The notes under the pieces: generated by a model
Seen by the model: the letters and a program-made list of their open reading frames with translations, nothing else
Database searches by the model: none
Told to the model about the DNA's origin: nothing
In this document: positions 30,196-37,993 of the stretch, in pieces
Layout of the letters: the number at the start of each line of letters is the position of its first letter
Numbering within the stretch: position 1 is the first letter of the stretch
Assembly (NCBI GenBank): GCA_903904685.1
Contig: CAIVDS010000114.1
Location: forward strand, 16,165-80,164
Reading direction: 5' to 3'
From: an uncultured Verrucomicrobiota bacterium
Lineage (GTDB): Bacteria > Verrucomicrobiota > Verrucomicrobiia > Opitutales > Opitutaceae
DNA: 64,000 bases
Program-made: the position numbers and the translations under genes

Positions 30196-31389
30196 ATGAA
30201 AGCCGGCGAATTTAAGATCCGCCGCATCCTAGCCCGAGAGCGAGGCTTCACCTACCCTACCTATCAGGTCGTCGGGTATCTGGAGGGACAACGAGTCCGC
30301 AAACGGTTCAAATCCCTCGAGGAAGCGGCCGGCGAAAAGTCCCGGCTCGAGATCGCGGCGGCAAATGCAGACGGCGGCGTCCGGTCCGTGCATACCCGCC
30401 TGTCCACAGACCAAGTGGCAGAAGCCGAGGCGTGCGTCCGTCGTTTAGGGGGCAGATCACTGACCCTGGCCGTTGACTGGTTTCTTGAAAATTACCGGCC
30501 GCCATGCGCAGAGAAACCGCTCTCCGAGGCCGTCACAGATTTTGTCACCTCCCGCGCCGAGCAGGGTGAGGCCGTCCACCGGGACGACGTCGAGTGCAAG
30601 TTGAAGGCGTTCGGCAGAAAGTTCCCGAACCAACGCGTTCACGAAATCGGCACCGCCGACGTCCTCCAATATCTGACGCGAAGCGGATGGGCTCCGAAGA
30701 CCCAGAACAACATCCGCGGAATCCTCCACACGTTTTTCTCATTCTGCGCGGACGATGCTCGACGCTGGGCTACGTCCAATCCGGTGAAGGCCGTGCCTAA
30801 ATTGGACGTCCCCCGTGGCCTGCCGGAAATCATGAGCGCGGACCGAATCACAGAGCTATTCACCTTTCTGGAGACCTACACCGGCAGCCCACGCAAACCC
30901 CAGAAGCCGGGATTTCTGGTCCCGTATTTCGCCCTAGCGACCTTCGCTGGGATGCGCCCTGCCGTGCCCACTGGGGAAATTTGGAAGCTGGGCCATGTCC
31001 GGGACCTAAAACGCCTGGTCGACTTGGATGTCGGAGTGATCCGCGTCACCCCGGACGTCGCAAAGACCGACTCGATCCGTCAGATTAAAGTTCGCCCCAA
31101 TCTGGCCGCTTGGCTGAAACGCTACCCATTGGGCGAGTTCCCAATAGTTATGCCAGGGATGCAAGGACTGGTCAGCGAGGTGCGGAAGAAATTTGCAATC
31201 GGTGACGACGTGCTGCGGCACACATTCATTTCAATGCACGTCGCCAAGTGGCGATCCCTGGGCGAAGCGGCCTTGGAAGCCGGCAACTCTGAGGGAATAA
31301 TCAAAAAGCATTACCTCAATTTGGTCGGGGAATCTGAAGCGGACCGTTTCTGGGAAATACGGCCAACGCACGTCGTCATGTTGGCGTGA
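30196..31389 (+). CDS. Tyrosine recombinase/integrase
   Basis: A 397-residue site-specific recombinase. The N-terminal ~200 residues hold an arm/core-binding part; the catalytic domain shows R254 (GMRP), K290, R341 and H342 in VLRHTF, and nucleophile Y373 (KKHYL). Two positions usually histidine are changed: D338 where HxLRH normally begins, and N364 where LGH is expected. The start at 30196 sits five bases after GGAGGT; the ATG at 30184 lies before that Shine-Dalgarno. Its place beside tRNA-Leu fits tRNA-targeted integration. Whether it is still active is uncertain. Confidence 0.88.
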   Translation: MKAGEFKIRRILARERGFTYPTYQVVGYLEGQRVRKRFKSLEEAAGEKSRLEIAAANADGGVRSVHTRLSTDQVAEAEACVRRLGGRSLTLAVDWFLENYRPPCAEKPLSEAVTDFVTSRAEQGEAVHRDDVECKLKAFGRKFPNQRVHEIGTADVLQYLTRSGWAPKTQNNIRGILHTFFSFCADDARRWATSNPVKAVPKLDVPRGLPEIMSADRITELFTFLETYTGSPRKPQKPGFLVPYFALATFAGMRPAVPTGEIWKLGHVRDLKRLVDLDVGVIRVTPDVAKTDSIRQIKVRPNLAAWLKRYPLGEFPIVMPGMQGLVSEVRKKFAIGDDVLRHTFISMHVAKWRSLGEAALEAGNSEGIIKKHYLNLVGESEADRFWEIRPTHVVMLA

Positions 31390-31458
31390 CAACGTGCGTT
31401 GACTCATCCCGGCGCCGGGAGGAACGCGCCGGACAAGTTGACACCATTCGGGCATTAT

Positions 31459-31704
31459 ATGCCCACCAACATTGACCAAGCCCGCCAGCTCGTAGACGCC
31501 CAGAAGCTCCTCGAAACCCTATTCGACGCCGACACTCGTCCCACGGACCGCTGGCTCCGTAAAATGACCCGCCGGAAGGTGGTCCCCTACTATCGCATCG
31601 GCGGACTCCTTCGCTTCGATGTCGAGGAGGTCCGCGCGGCACTCGAACGCGACTGCCGCGTGGTCTCCAAGGCCAGCCGCAAAACAGTATCCCCGCGCGC
31701 GTAA
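31459..31704 (+). CDS. Excisionase-like helix-turn-helix protein
   Basis: About 81 residues. The segment DRWLRKMTRRKVVPYYRIGGLLRFDVEEVRAAL is, in two pieces, a MerR-type/HTH_17 DNA-binding fold in which VPYYRIGG replaces the usual IPyyRiGr and FDVEEVRAAL forms the last helix. Such proteins act as recombination directionality factors or regulators in integrative elements. The ATG at 31459 (MPTNIDQA) is chosen; an upstream ATG at 31399 overlaps the untranslated gap. It sits 69 bases after the integrase. Confidence 0.75.
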   Translation: MPTNIDQARQLVDAQKLLETLFDADTRPTDRWLRKMTRRKVVPYYRIGGLLRFDVEEVRAALERDCRVVSKASRKTVSPRA

Positions 31705-31706
31705 CC

Positions 31707-31889
31707 ATGAAACCGCGCATCCCCACCGCAAAAGGCGTGAGTCGCAGCGGACGCGTTAAACACGCGCGTCTCGCCTGTCTCCCGATCAACCACCGTCGGC
31801 TCCAGCGCGAGCGCGACCTCGAAATCCGGGAGCAGAACCTCCTGGCCTCACTCGCCATCTTCAACGCCTACGAAGCCCGCACACCATGA
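31707..31889 (+). CDS. Small basic protein, unknown
   Basis: A 60-residue protein rich in R and K (RHARLACLPINHRRLQRERDL-like helix). No family recognised. It starts two bases after the excisionase-like gene and its TGA overlaps the next ATG (ATGA at 31886), which supports it being a real gene in the island operon. Confidence 0.5.
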   Translation: MKPRIPTAKGVSRSGRVKHARLACLPINHRRLQRERDLEIREQNLLASLAIFNAYEARTP

Positions 31890-32263
31890 GCTTCCAGCCT
31901 CACCTAACTCGCGAGGAACTTCACTCGCGGCTCACGAAAATGGTCGCCCGAGTCCTTGCCCAACCCGAGGAGCTAACGGCCGCGAGCTTGGTTGAAGAAA
32001 TCGAAGCTGAGGTCGCCGAGTTCGGCGTCCAAGCCGCCGAGGTATCTTTCCAGGCAACTCTCGGCCCTGAGATGGGACGCGCGGTTTTCAAAGACATCAC
32101 GAGCACGGCCGGGGTCAGTAATGCGGACCTGGTCGAAGGCAAACTGAGCCGTGCGGCTGTATCCAAAATGTGCTGCCGGGTGCGTCGATTTATGGGTCTG
32201 CCACTGCGCCAACCCAACAACGCCCGCGCCGGTCGGAAACCCAAAGCCCCACAGCCCTTATGA
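31886..32263 (+). CDS. Island protein of unknown function
   Basis: A 125-residue, mostly helical protein (LTREELHSRLTKMVARVLAQ at the start) with a basic C-terminus (NNARAGRKPKAPQPL). The central part KLSRAAVSKMCCRVRRFMGL could be a helix-turn-helix. No family recognised. It overlaps genes on both sides by four bases (ATGA), typical for a tightly packed mobile-element operon. Confidence 0.6.
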   Translation: MSFQPHLTREELHSRLTKMVARVLAQPEELTAASLVEEIEAEVAEFGVQAAEVSFQATLGPEMGRAVFKDITSTAGVSNADLVEGKLSRAAVSKMCCRVRRFMGLPLRQPNNARAGRKPKAPQPL

Positions 32264-32580
32264 ACACTCTTCACACCAACCTCACCGCCGAGGCCGTTGC
32301 CTCCTACCGGACCCGACTCACTGAAACGGCGCTGCGGATTGCACGCGGACGGAACGACCAGTCGATTAACGTAACCCTTAGCACCCTCGATCCGTTGCCC
32401 GCCATTGACCGATCCCCCCGGAAAAACGTGGCGTGCTTCGTATTTAAGGACGGCACCGTGCATCGGACGACACGCTGCTACCGGCACGTTCAGCTCCTAC
32501 GAGACACCTACCTCCCACCTCACGCTCGGCTCGTCGTCCGCGCCGCGTTGCTCGACGTGAGTCTACCAAAATCCAAATGA
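32260..32580 (+). CDS. Island protein of unknown function
   Basis: A 106-residue protein from the ATG at 32260 (MNTLHTNLTAE). It has a helical N-terminus and a basic beta-rich second half (NVACFVFKDGTVHRTTRCYR). No family recognised. It overlaps its neighbours by four bases at each end. Confidence 0.6.
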   Translation: MNTLHTNLTAEAVASYRTRLTETALRIARGRNDQSINVTLSTLDPLPAIDRSPRKNVACFVFKDGTVHRTTRCYRHVQLLRDTYLPPHARLVVRAALLDVSLPKSK

Positions 32581-32975
32581 ACGCCCCATTTAACTACCAC
32601 GACGCACTCGTCAGTCGGGCGAACGCCACCTCGAACGCGATCCTCGGCACACCGGCCACCGTCGGCTCGATCCTAGACGGCATCAAAAATGGCCAATGGG
32701 CGGGCCGTATAGCCGAACTCCGCGCGACCGTTCAACCCGAGGCCGCGAAGTCACTGAAGCGCGCTTTGCCTGCCGTGATCTTCGGTGGCACGTTCTCGAC
32801 GCGGAGCAAAGCGGGCCTCATCGCGCGGTCCGGTGTCTTGGTCATCGACTTCGACGACTTGCCAGACCCAGCCGCAACACGCACGTCACTGGCGAACGAT
32901 CCAATCGTCTGTTCAGCTTTCGTAAGCCCGAGCGGCACAGGCGGAACCAAACTTGTCCGTCACGACGACCGTTAG
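32577..32975 (+). pseudogene. Truncated VirE/BT4734-like primase N-terminal domain
   Basis: 132 residues are open from 32577. The second half shows the BT4734-type 'VirE N-terminal' pattern: LPAVIFGGTFSTRS, then SGVLVIDFDDL with the acidic primase-like pair, then CSAFVSPSGTGGTKLV. Complete proteins continue for several hundred residues into a DUF3987 or VirE helicase domain. Here the reading frame stops a few residues after the SPSGTG motif, and the next 240 bases have no continuation in any frame I can see. It is most likely the broken replication gene of the island. Confidence 0.75.
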
Positions 32976-33217
32976 GATCGAATAACCTGAAGACTGGATC
33001 GGCTCAATATTGGAGACCGTGATGAAGCCCGGAACATCGCCCCATGCGGTTGCGATGTTCGCGCCTGTCAATTCTTCGGTGGGTCCGCAGTATCCGGAAC
33101 GATGGATTCGCTAGCCCCGCGCAGCGGACTATCAGAACGGCCAGTCCCCGACTTTTCTAAAGCCACACCCATTTTCCACCGACACCGAAGTCCGAAGAGC
33201 TAAGCAGGAAGCTCGTC

Positions 33218-33658
33218 TCAGTGGATCTTCGAATGATTCTTCAGATGTTGTTGGAAAGCGGTGAGCGTCTCGGTGCTGACATGGTGCTCCATGCCCTCGG
33301 CATCAATGTGAGCGATGGCCTCCGGGACACCGAGTGACTTGAGAAACGTGCTTACGATCTCATGGCGACGACGAGATTCCTCTGCAAGACTCCGTCCGGC
33401 ATCAGTGAGAAAGATCGCACGGTAAGGGAGCGCGGTGACAAGCCCATTGCGTTGCAACCGCCGAATGCTGCGATTGACGGTCACATGCGTGACGCCCAAT
33501 CGGCGGGCAAGATCGGTTACGCGGGCTTCACCCATCGTGGAAATGAGATCGCTAATCATCTCTACATAGTCCTGCGCTGTTTCCTGAGCATGCTCTTCCC
33601 GCGTGCGCTGGAAACTGATCTTGGGTGCGGTGGAGCGGGTTTTGACGGATCGGGCCAC
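33218..33658 (-). CDS. mntR: Manganese-dependent regulator MntR
   Basis: A ~146-residue DtxR/MntR-family regulator. QDYVEMISDLISTMGEARVTDLARRLGVTHVTVNRSIRRLQRNGLV is, over several motifs, the winged HTH; RHEIVSTFLKSLGV and DAEGMEHHVS supply metal ligands (H, E, H, H) of the dimer domain. With Mn2+ it represses mntH. The GTG at 33658 is my preferred start because it keeps the operator at 33719-33734 upstream; the frame is open to an ATG at 33754, which would place the operator inside the gene. It is divergent from mntH. Confidence 0.9.
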   Translation of the reverse strand: MARSVKTRSTAPKISFQRTREEHAQETAQDYVEMISDLISTMGEARVTDLARRLGVTHVTVNRSIRRLQRNGLVTALPYRAIFLTDAGRSLAEESRRRHEIVSTFLKSLGVPEAIAHIDAEGMEHHVSTETLTAFQQHLKNHSKIH

Positions 33659-33698
33659 GCGAAAATTAATGACGATACAGAAGGGAAAGGAAAGCTTG

Positions 33699-33734
33699 TT
33701 GACATGACGGCCAACAAATGTAGCGCTAGCTACA
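33699..33734 (+). promoter_or_regulatory. mntH promoter with MntR operator
   Basis: A perfect -35 box TTGACA at 33699-33704 is followed after 16 bases by a TAGCGC-type -10. Over the -10 lies the inverted repeat TGTAGC (33719-33724) - GCTA - GCTACA (33729-33734). Its position between divergent mntR and mntH and its overlap with the -10 make it the likely MntR repressor site. The assignment is inference from location and symmetry. Confidence 0.7.
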
Positions 33735-33766
33735 TCATGGAGTCGGATCGACAAACCCTAGTCCCC

Positions 33767-35170
33767 ATGCGCCCGAGTTCCGTTGGGCTGGTGCCCGGCG
33801 GATCGTCGGCCAACCATCGATCGCTCGAGGAAGTGCATGGTTCCGTACCAGCTCCGTTGCATAAGGCCGGATTTTGGCAGCAGTGGAAGGCGTTTTCTGG
33901 GCCCGCGATACTCGTGAGCGTTGGCTACATGGATCCGGGCAACTGGGGCACCGATCTAGCGGGGGGAGCGCAGTTCAAATACGGCCTGCTGTGGGTAGTG
34001 GCGCTCGCCAGTTTTATGGCGGTGATCATGCAGGTTATCTCAGCCCGGCTGGGTGTAGTCACCGGAAACGACCTGGCTCAATGTTGCCGCAAGCACTATC
34101 CGACCTGGACCCGCTGGCCAAACTGGATCGCCATGGAGGTCGCGGTCGGCGCAACGGACCTGGCGGAATCGCTGGGCAGCGCGGTCGCCCTCAATCTGCT
34201 CTTCCACATCCCTCTTTCGTGGGCGATCATCATCACCGCTGTCGACGTGCTCCTCCTTCTGGCGTTGCAGGGTTTGGGGATCCGGATGATTGAGGCGGTA
34301 GTCGGATTGTTCGTGGCGACCATCGCCGTCTGCTACGGCATCGAGATATTTGTATTGCCGCAGATCCAGCCCAATTTCGCAGAGATGAGCCAGGCGTTGG
34401 TCCTGCCGAGCCTCGGCCAGACGGGTATGCTCGTGGTAGCTATCGGCATGATTGGAGCCACCGTCATGCCGCACAACCTGTTCCTTCACTCCGCTCTGGT
34501 GCAAACACGCAAACTTGAGCGCGATGATGATTCGATCCGCACCGCGATTCGCTTCAACACAATCGATTCTGCGGTCATGTTATCCGTCGCATTCATCGTC
34601 AACGCCGCCATTCTTGTGCTGGCCGCGATTGTTTTCTATGGCAAGACGAGTGTCACGGTCTCCGGTGGGGCTATCGTCGCGTTCAGCCCCGACAGTGACT
34701 GGATCCGAATCGCGCACCTGACGCTGGCCCCCTTGCTGGGGACGACCCTCGCTAGCACACTCTTTGCCGTCGCGTTGCTCGCCAGCGGGCAAAGCAGCAC
34801 GATCACCGGCACGATGGCGGGCCAAGTGGTAATGGAAGGCTTCATGAACTGGCGTATCCGGCCTTGGGTCCGCCGGATGATTTCCAGAGTCTTGGCGGTG
34901 ATCCCAGCCATTTTGATTATCAGTGTCCGTGGTGGCGGCAGTGTGACCGACCTAGTTAATCTGAGTCAGGTCATTCTCTGCCTTATCCTGCCATTTGCGA
35001 TGTTCCCGCTGCTACACCTGACGTCTTCACGCCGGATTATGGGGAAATGGGCCAACGGATGGTTCCTCCTGATCTTGGGCTGGGGCAGCGTCGCGTTCAT
35101 TACTGCGATGGATATCTACAGTCTACCAGAGTCACTCCGAGAAGCGTGGCGCATCATTGTTAACGGTTGA
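33767..35170 (+). CDS. mntH: Nramp-family Mn2+/Fe2+ transporter MntH
   Basis: A ~467-residue inner-membrane proton-coupled divalent metal importer. The TM1 metal motif DPGNW (in GYMDPGNWGTDLAGG) and the TM6 motif MPHNLFLHS are intact, and 11 or so hydrophobic segments follow. The N-terminal SLEEVHGSVPAP segment is conserved in MntH. The ATG at 33767 leaves a short leader after the predicted promoter; an ATG at 33737 would be almost leaderless. Codon choice looks less GC-biased than in nearby core genes, and it lies beside an island remnant, so transfer is possible. Confidence 0.95.
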   Translation: MRPSSVGLVPGGSSANHRSLEEVHGSVPAPLHKAGFWQQWKAFSGPAILVSVGYMDPGNWGTDLAGGAQFKYGLLWVVALASFMAVIMQVISARLGVVTGNDLAQCCRKHYPTWTRWPNWIAMEVAVGATDLAESLGSAVALNLLFHIPLSWAIIITAVDVLLLLALQGLGIRMIEAVVGLFVATIAVCYGIEIFVLPQIQPNFAEMSQALVLPSLGQTGMLVVAIGMIGATVMPHNLFLHSALVQTRKLERDDDSIRTAIRFNTIDSAVMLSVAFIVNAAILVLAAIVFYGKTSVTVSGGAIVAFSPDSDWIRIAHLTLAPLLGTTLASTLFAVALLASGQSSTITGTMAGQVVMEGFMNWRIRPWVRRMISRVLAVIPAILIISVRGGGSVTDLVNLSQVILCLILPFAMFPLLHLTSSRRIMGKWANGWFLLILGWGSVAFITAMDIYSLPESLREAWRIIVNG

Positions 35171-35363
35171 CGCCCGATTCGCCGCAATCGCTACACCTTG
35201 TCGGCGCTCGGTCCTACTTCACAGTCTGCGTGGCGCTCGTCGGTTTGAAGCGAAGATGTAACGCCACCCTGGTCGCACAGCTCGCTCGCCTATCCATGTC
35301 TTCATCGGTGGCGTAAGCTTGGGCCTTGCTTCGCCTCAGGCAGCTTGGCCACACTTTCCTCCA

Positions 35364-37058
35364 ATGTCACAGTCGTTTGCCCGGCTGGTTTTTTTCTTCA
35401 CGGCGGCATTTTTCGCCGTGTTTTTCATCTGGCCGCTCATCCAGATTTTAAAAGGCGGCTTCATCGACGCCGACGGCCATCTCACGGTCGCCTATGTAAA
35501 GGCACTGCTCGTAGAGCCGATCTATCTGGGCGGCATTGGAAACTCCTTCCTGCTCGCATGCACGACGACAACTGCAGCGTTTCTCATCGCCCTGCCGCTG
35601 GCCTTCGTGAGCGACCGCTTCCATTTTCCCGGCAAAGGCCTGCTCGGCTCCATCGTGCTTATTCCGATGATCCTGCCGCCATTTGTCGGCGCGATCGGGA
35701 TCAAGCAAATCTTCGGACAATATGGTGCGCTCAACGCCCTGTTCATTCACCTGCATCTCCGCCCCGAAGGCTGGACCTACGACTGGTTTGCGATGAGTCC
35801 GTTTTTTGGCATCGCCCTCGTCAACGCCCTTTCGCTCTACCCCATCATCTATCTCAACGCCTCCGCCGCCCTCGCCAACGTTGATCCTGCGATGGAGGAA
35901 GCCGCCCAAAACCTTGGTTGCACCGGTTTCCGGCGCTTCTTCAAGATCACGCTGCCGCTCATCAATCCCGGCCTCTTCGCCGGCGGCACCATCGTTTTCA
36001 TCTGGGCCTTCACCGAGCTTGGCGTGCCTCTCGTTTTTGACTATCCACGCGTCATCTCGGTGCAAATTTTTTATGGCCTCAAAGATATTGGGAGCAACCC
36101 GTTCCCCTACGCGCTCGTCGCCGTGATGCTCGTCTGCACCGTGATCATCTACGCGGTTGGCAAAGGCCTCTTCGGTCGCCAGGGACACACGATGATGGCC
36201 AAAGCCACCAGCTCCGGCGGCCCGCGCTCCCTGCCCGCTTCGCAAGCTTGGCTATGCACCGCTCTCTTCGGCGGCGTGACGTTTCTCGCCGTGCTACCGC
36301 ACATCGGCGTGATCCTAGTCGCCTTCTCCCGCGATTGGTATGCGAGCATCCTGCCTGCGCACTTCACGTTGGAAAACTTCCATCTCGCGCTCGGCAACAA
36401 TCTCACCGTCCCGGCCATCGCCAACAGCCTCAAATTCGCCAGTGTCTCCACCCTGATCGACGTGGTGCTCGGCATCGCGATCGCCTATGTAGTGGTGCGC
36501 TCGAAAATCCCCGGACGCCAAGTGCTCGATTTTCTCGCCATGCTGCCGCTTGCCGTGCCAGGATTAGTAATAGCCTTCGGTTATCTGGCCATGAGCCAGG
36601 AGGGAAAATTCTTCGCCTTTCTCAATCCGGTGCGCGATCCGACCATCCTGCTTATCATCGCCTACTCGGTGCGCCGCCTGCCCTATGTCGTGCGCTCGGC
36701 GGCGGCCGGTTTTCAGCAGACGAGCGAAACGCTGGAGGAAGCCGCCCAAAATCTCGGCTGTCCCCCGCTCAAGACCACCTTCAAAATCACCCTTCCTCTC
36801 ATCGCGGCCAACCTGATCGCCGGCGGCCTGCTGGCATTTGCCTTCGCGATGCTCGAAGTCTCCGACTCGCTGGTGCTCGCCCAAAAACAGGCGTTCTATC
36901 CGATTACCAAGGCAATTCTTGAACTCTTCCAACTGATCGGTGATGGCAAGTTCATCGCCAGCGCGCTCGGCGTGTGGGCCATGGTGTTCCTCGGTGTCAC
37001 GATTGTTGGCATGAGCTTGATCCTTGGCAGGAAACTCGGCGCCATCTTCCGAGTTTGA
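35364..37058 (+). CDS. Two-domain ABC transporter permease (iron FbpB/thiamin type)
   Basis: A 564-residue inner-membrane protein made of two similar binding-protein-dependent permease halves. Each half has about six hydrophobic segments and an EAA loop: EEAAQNLGCTGF...FKITLPL in the first (near residue 175) and EEAAQNLGCPPL...FKITLPL in the second (near residue 455). This is the FbpB/AfuB or ThiP design for Fe3+ or similar substrates. Neither an ATPase nor a periplasmic binding protein gene is adjacent, which is unusual. The ATG at 35364 (MSQSFARL) is preferred over the upstream one at 35319. Confidence 0.88.
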   Translation: MSQSFARLVFFFTAAFFAVFFIWPLIQILKGGFIDADGHLTVAYVKALLVEPIYLGGIGNSFLLACTTTTAAFLIALPLAFVSDRFHFPGKGLLGSIVLIPMILPPFVGAIGIKQIFGQYGALNALFIHLHLRPEGWTYDWFAMSPFFGIALVNALSLYPIIYLNASAALANVDPAMEEAAQNLGCTGFRRFFKITLPLINPGLFAGGTIVFIWAFTELGVPLVFDYPRVISVQIFYGLKDIGSNPFPYALVAVMLVCTVIIYAVGKGLFGRQGHTMMAKATSSGGPRSLPASQAWLCTALFGGVTFLAVLPHIGVILVAFSRDWYASILPAHFTLENFHLALGNNLTVPAIANSLKFASVSTLIDVVLGIAIAYVVVRSKIPGRQVLDFLAMLPLAVPGLVIAFGYLAMSQEGKFFAFLNPVRDPTILLIIAYSVRRLPYVVRSAAAGFQQTSETLEEAAQNLGCPPLKTTFKITLPLIAANLIAGGLLAFAFAMLEVSDSLVLAQKQAFYPITKAILELFQLIGDGKFIASALGVWAMVFLGVTIVGMSLILGRKLGAIFRV

Positions 37059-37092
37059 CCATGTCATAAATATCCGCGCCTTTGGTCTGTCC

Positions 37093-37947
37093 ATGTTTTA
37101 CCTGCTTGCCGTTTCCTTTCTTTGGGCGTTCTCCTTCGGCTTGATTAAGGGCCGGCTCGCCGGACTCGACTCAACCGCCGTGGCGGTCGTCCGGCTGGCG
37201 TTTGCCCTCGTCGTTTTCCTGCCACTGCTGCGTCTGCAAAAAATTCCCCGCCGCGCCGCCTGGTGGCTCGCGATGATTGGCGCATTCCAATTCGGGGCGA
37301 TGTATGCGCTTTATCTGCGCGCCTTCGATTATTTACAGGCCTACGAAGTCGCTCTGTTTACGATCTTCACGCCGCTCTATGTCGCGTTGCTCGACGCCGC
37401 CTTGGAAAACCGTTTCCGGCCCAAGCATGCAGGCGCCGCCGCGCTCTCGGTGGCCGGTGCCGGCGTCATCATGTGGAACAGCACGTTGAGCGATGGCCTG
37501 ATGATAGGGTTTATTTTGGTGCAATTTTCCAACCTCTGTTTCGCCGCCGGCCAGATCGCCTACAAACGCACACGGCCTTTGCTGGGGGATGTGAAAGATA
37601 TCAACCTTTTCGCTTTGCTGCTGGTCGGAGCACTGGCGGCCACGGCGGCATTTTCGATATTTACGACGCGTTGGACTGAGTTTCATCCGACCGCCGGGCA
37701 ATGGGGCGTGCTGGCATATCTCGGGGTGCTCGCAAGCGGGCTGGGATTTTTCTGGTGGAACCTCGGGGCCACCCGCGTAAACACCGGCACGCTGGCGGTG
37801 TTCAACAACGCCAAAATCCCCCTCGCCGTCGCCTGCTCCCTGCTCTTCTTCGGTGGTCACGCCGATCTGCCGCGCCTGATCATCTGCCTGCTTCTGATCG
37901 CCAGCGCCGTGTGGGTGGCCGAATCAAAACAAAAAGCCCGCTCCTGA
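37093..37947 (+). CDS. EamA-family (DMT) transporter
   Basis: A 284-residue inner-membrane protein with about ten hydrophobic segments in two EamA repeats (the first opening with LLAVSFLWAFSFGLIKGRL, the second with LIGFILVQFSNLCFAAGQ-like sequence). DMT exporters of this type move amino acids, carboxylates or other small metabolites. The ATG at 37093 (MFYLLAVS) gives the normal start. It follows the permease gene by 34 bases. Substrate unknown. Confidence 0.85.
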   Translation: MFYLLAVSFLWAFSFGLIKGRLAGLDSTAVAVVRLAFALVVFLPLLRLQKIPRRAAWWLAMIGAFQFGAMYALYLRAFDYLQAYEVALFTIFTPLYVALLDAALENRFRPKHAGAAALSVAGAGVIMWNSTLSDGLMIGFILVQFSNLCFAAGQIAYKRTRPLLGDVKDINLFALLLVGALAATAAFSIFTTRWTEFHPTAGQWGVLAYLGVLASGLGFFWWNLGATRVNTGTLAVFNNAKIPLAVACSLLFFGGHADLPRLIICLLLIASAVWVAESKQKARS

Positions 37948-37960
37948 CAAGGAGCCGGGC
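37931..37960 (-). terminator. Terminator of the TPR-protein gene
   Basis: On the minus strand GCCCG-G-CTCCT (37960-37950) pairs with AGGAGCGGGC (37945-37936) around a four-base loop with one bulged base, followed by five T residues (37935-37931). It sits about 35 bases past the minus-strand stop at 37994 and overlaps the EamA stop. Confidence 0.8.
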
Positions 37961-37993
37961 CCGGCACAAAACAGTGACGATTGATAGAAGAAA

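Larger units (their letters stand above)
30099..32975 (+). mobile_element. Integrative island remnant at tRNA-Leu
   Basis: A plus-strand block directly after tRNA-Leu: integrase, excisionase-like HTH, three small overlapping unknown genes, and the N-terminal piece of a VirE-like primase. Genes 3-6 are chained by four-base ATGA overlaps. Their composition and style differ from the housekeeping genes around them. I searched by eye for a second copy of the tRNA 3' end (attR) downstream to about 35.4 kb and found none, and the primase is cut short, so the right end looks deleted. The right boundary at 32975 is approximate. Confidence 0.7.

Noticed and set aside
32976..35363. attR for the tRNA-Leu island
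   Set aside because: I compared this stretch by eye with the tRNA 3' end and found no copy longer than the trivial CCCGAGC inside the primase fragment.
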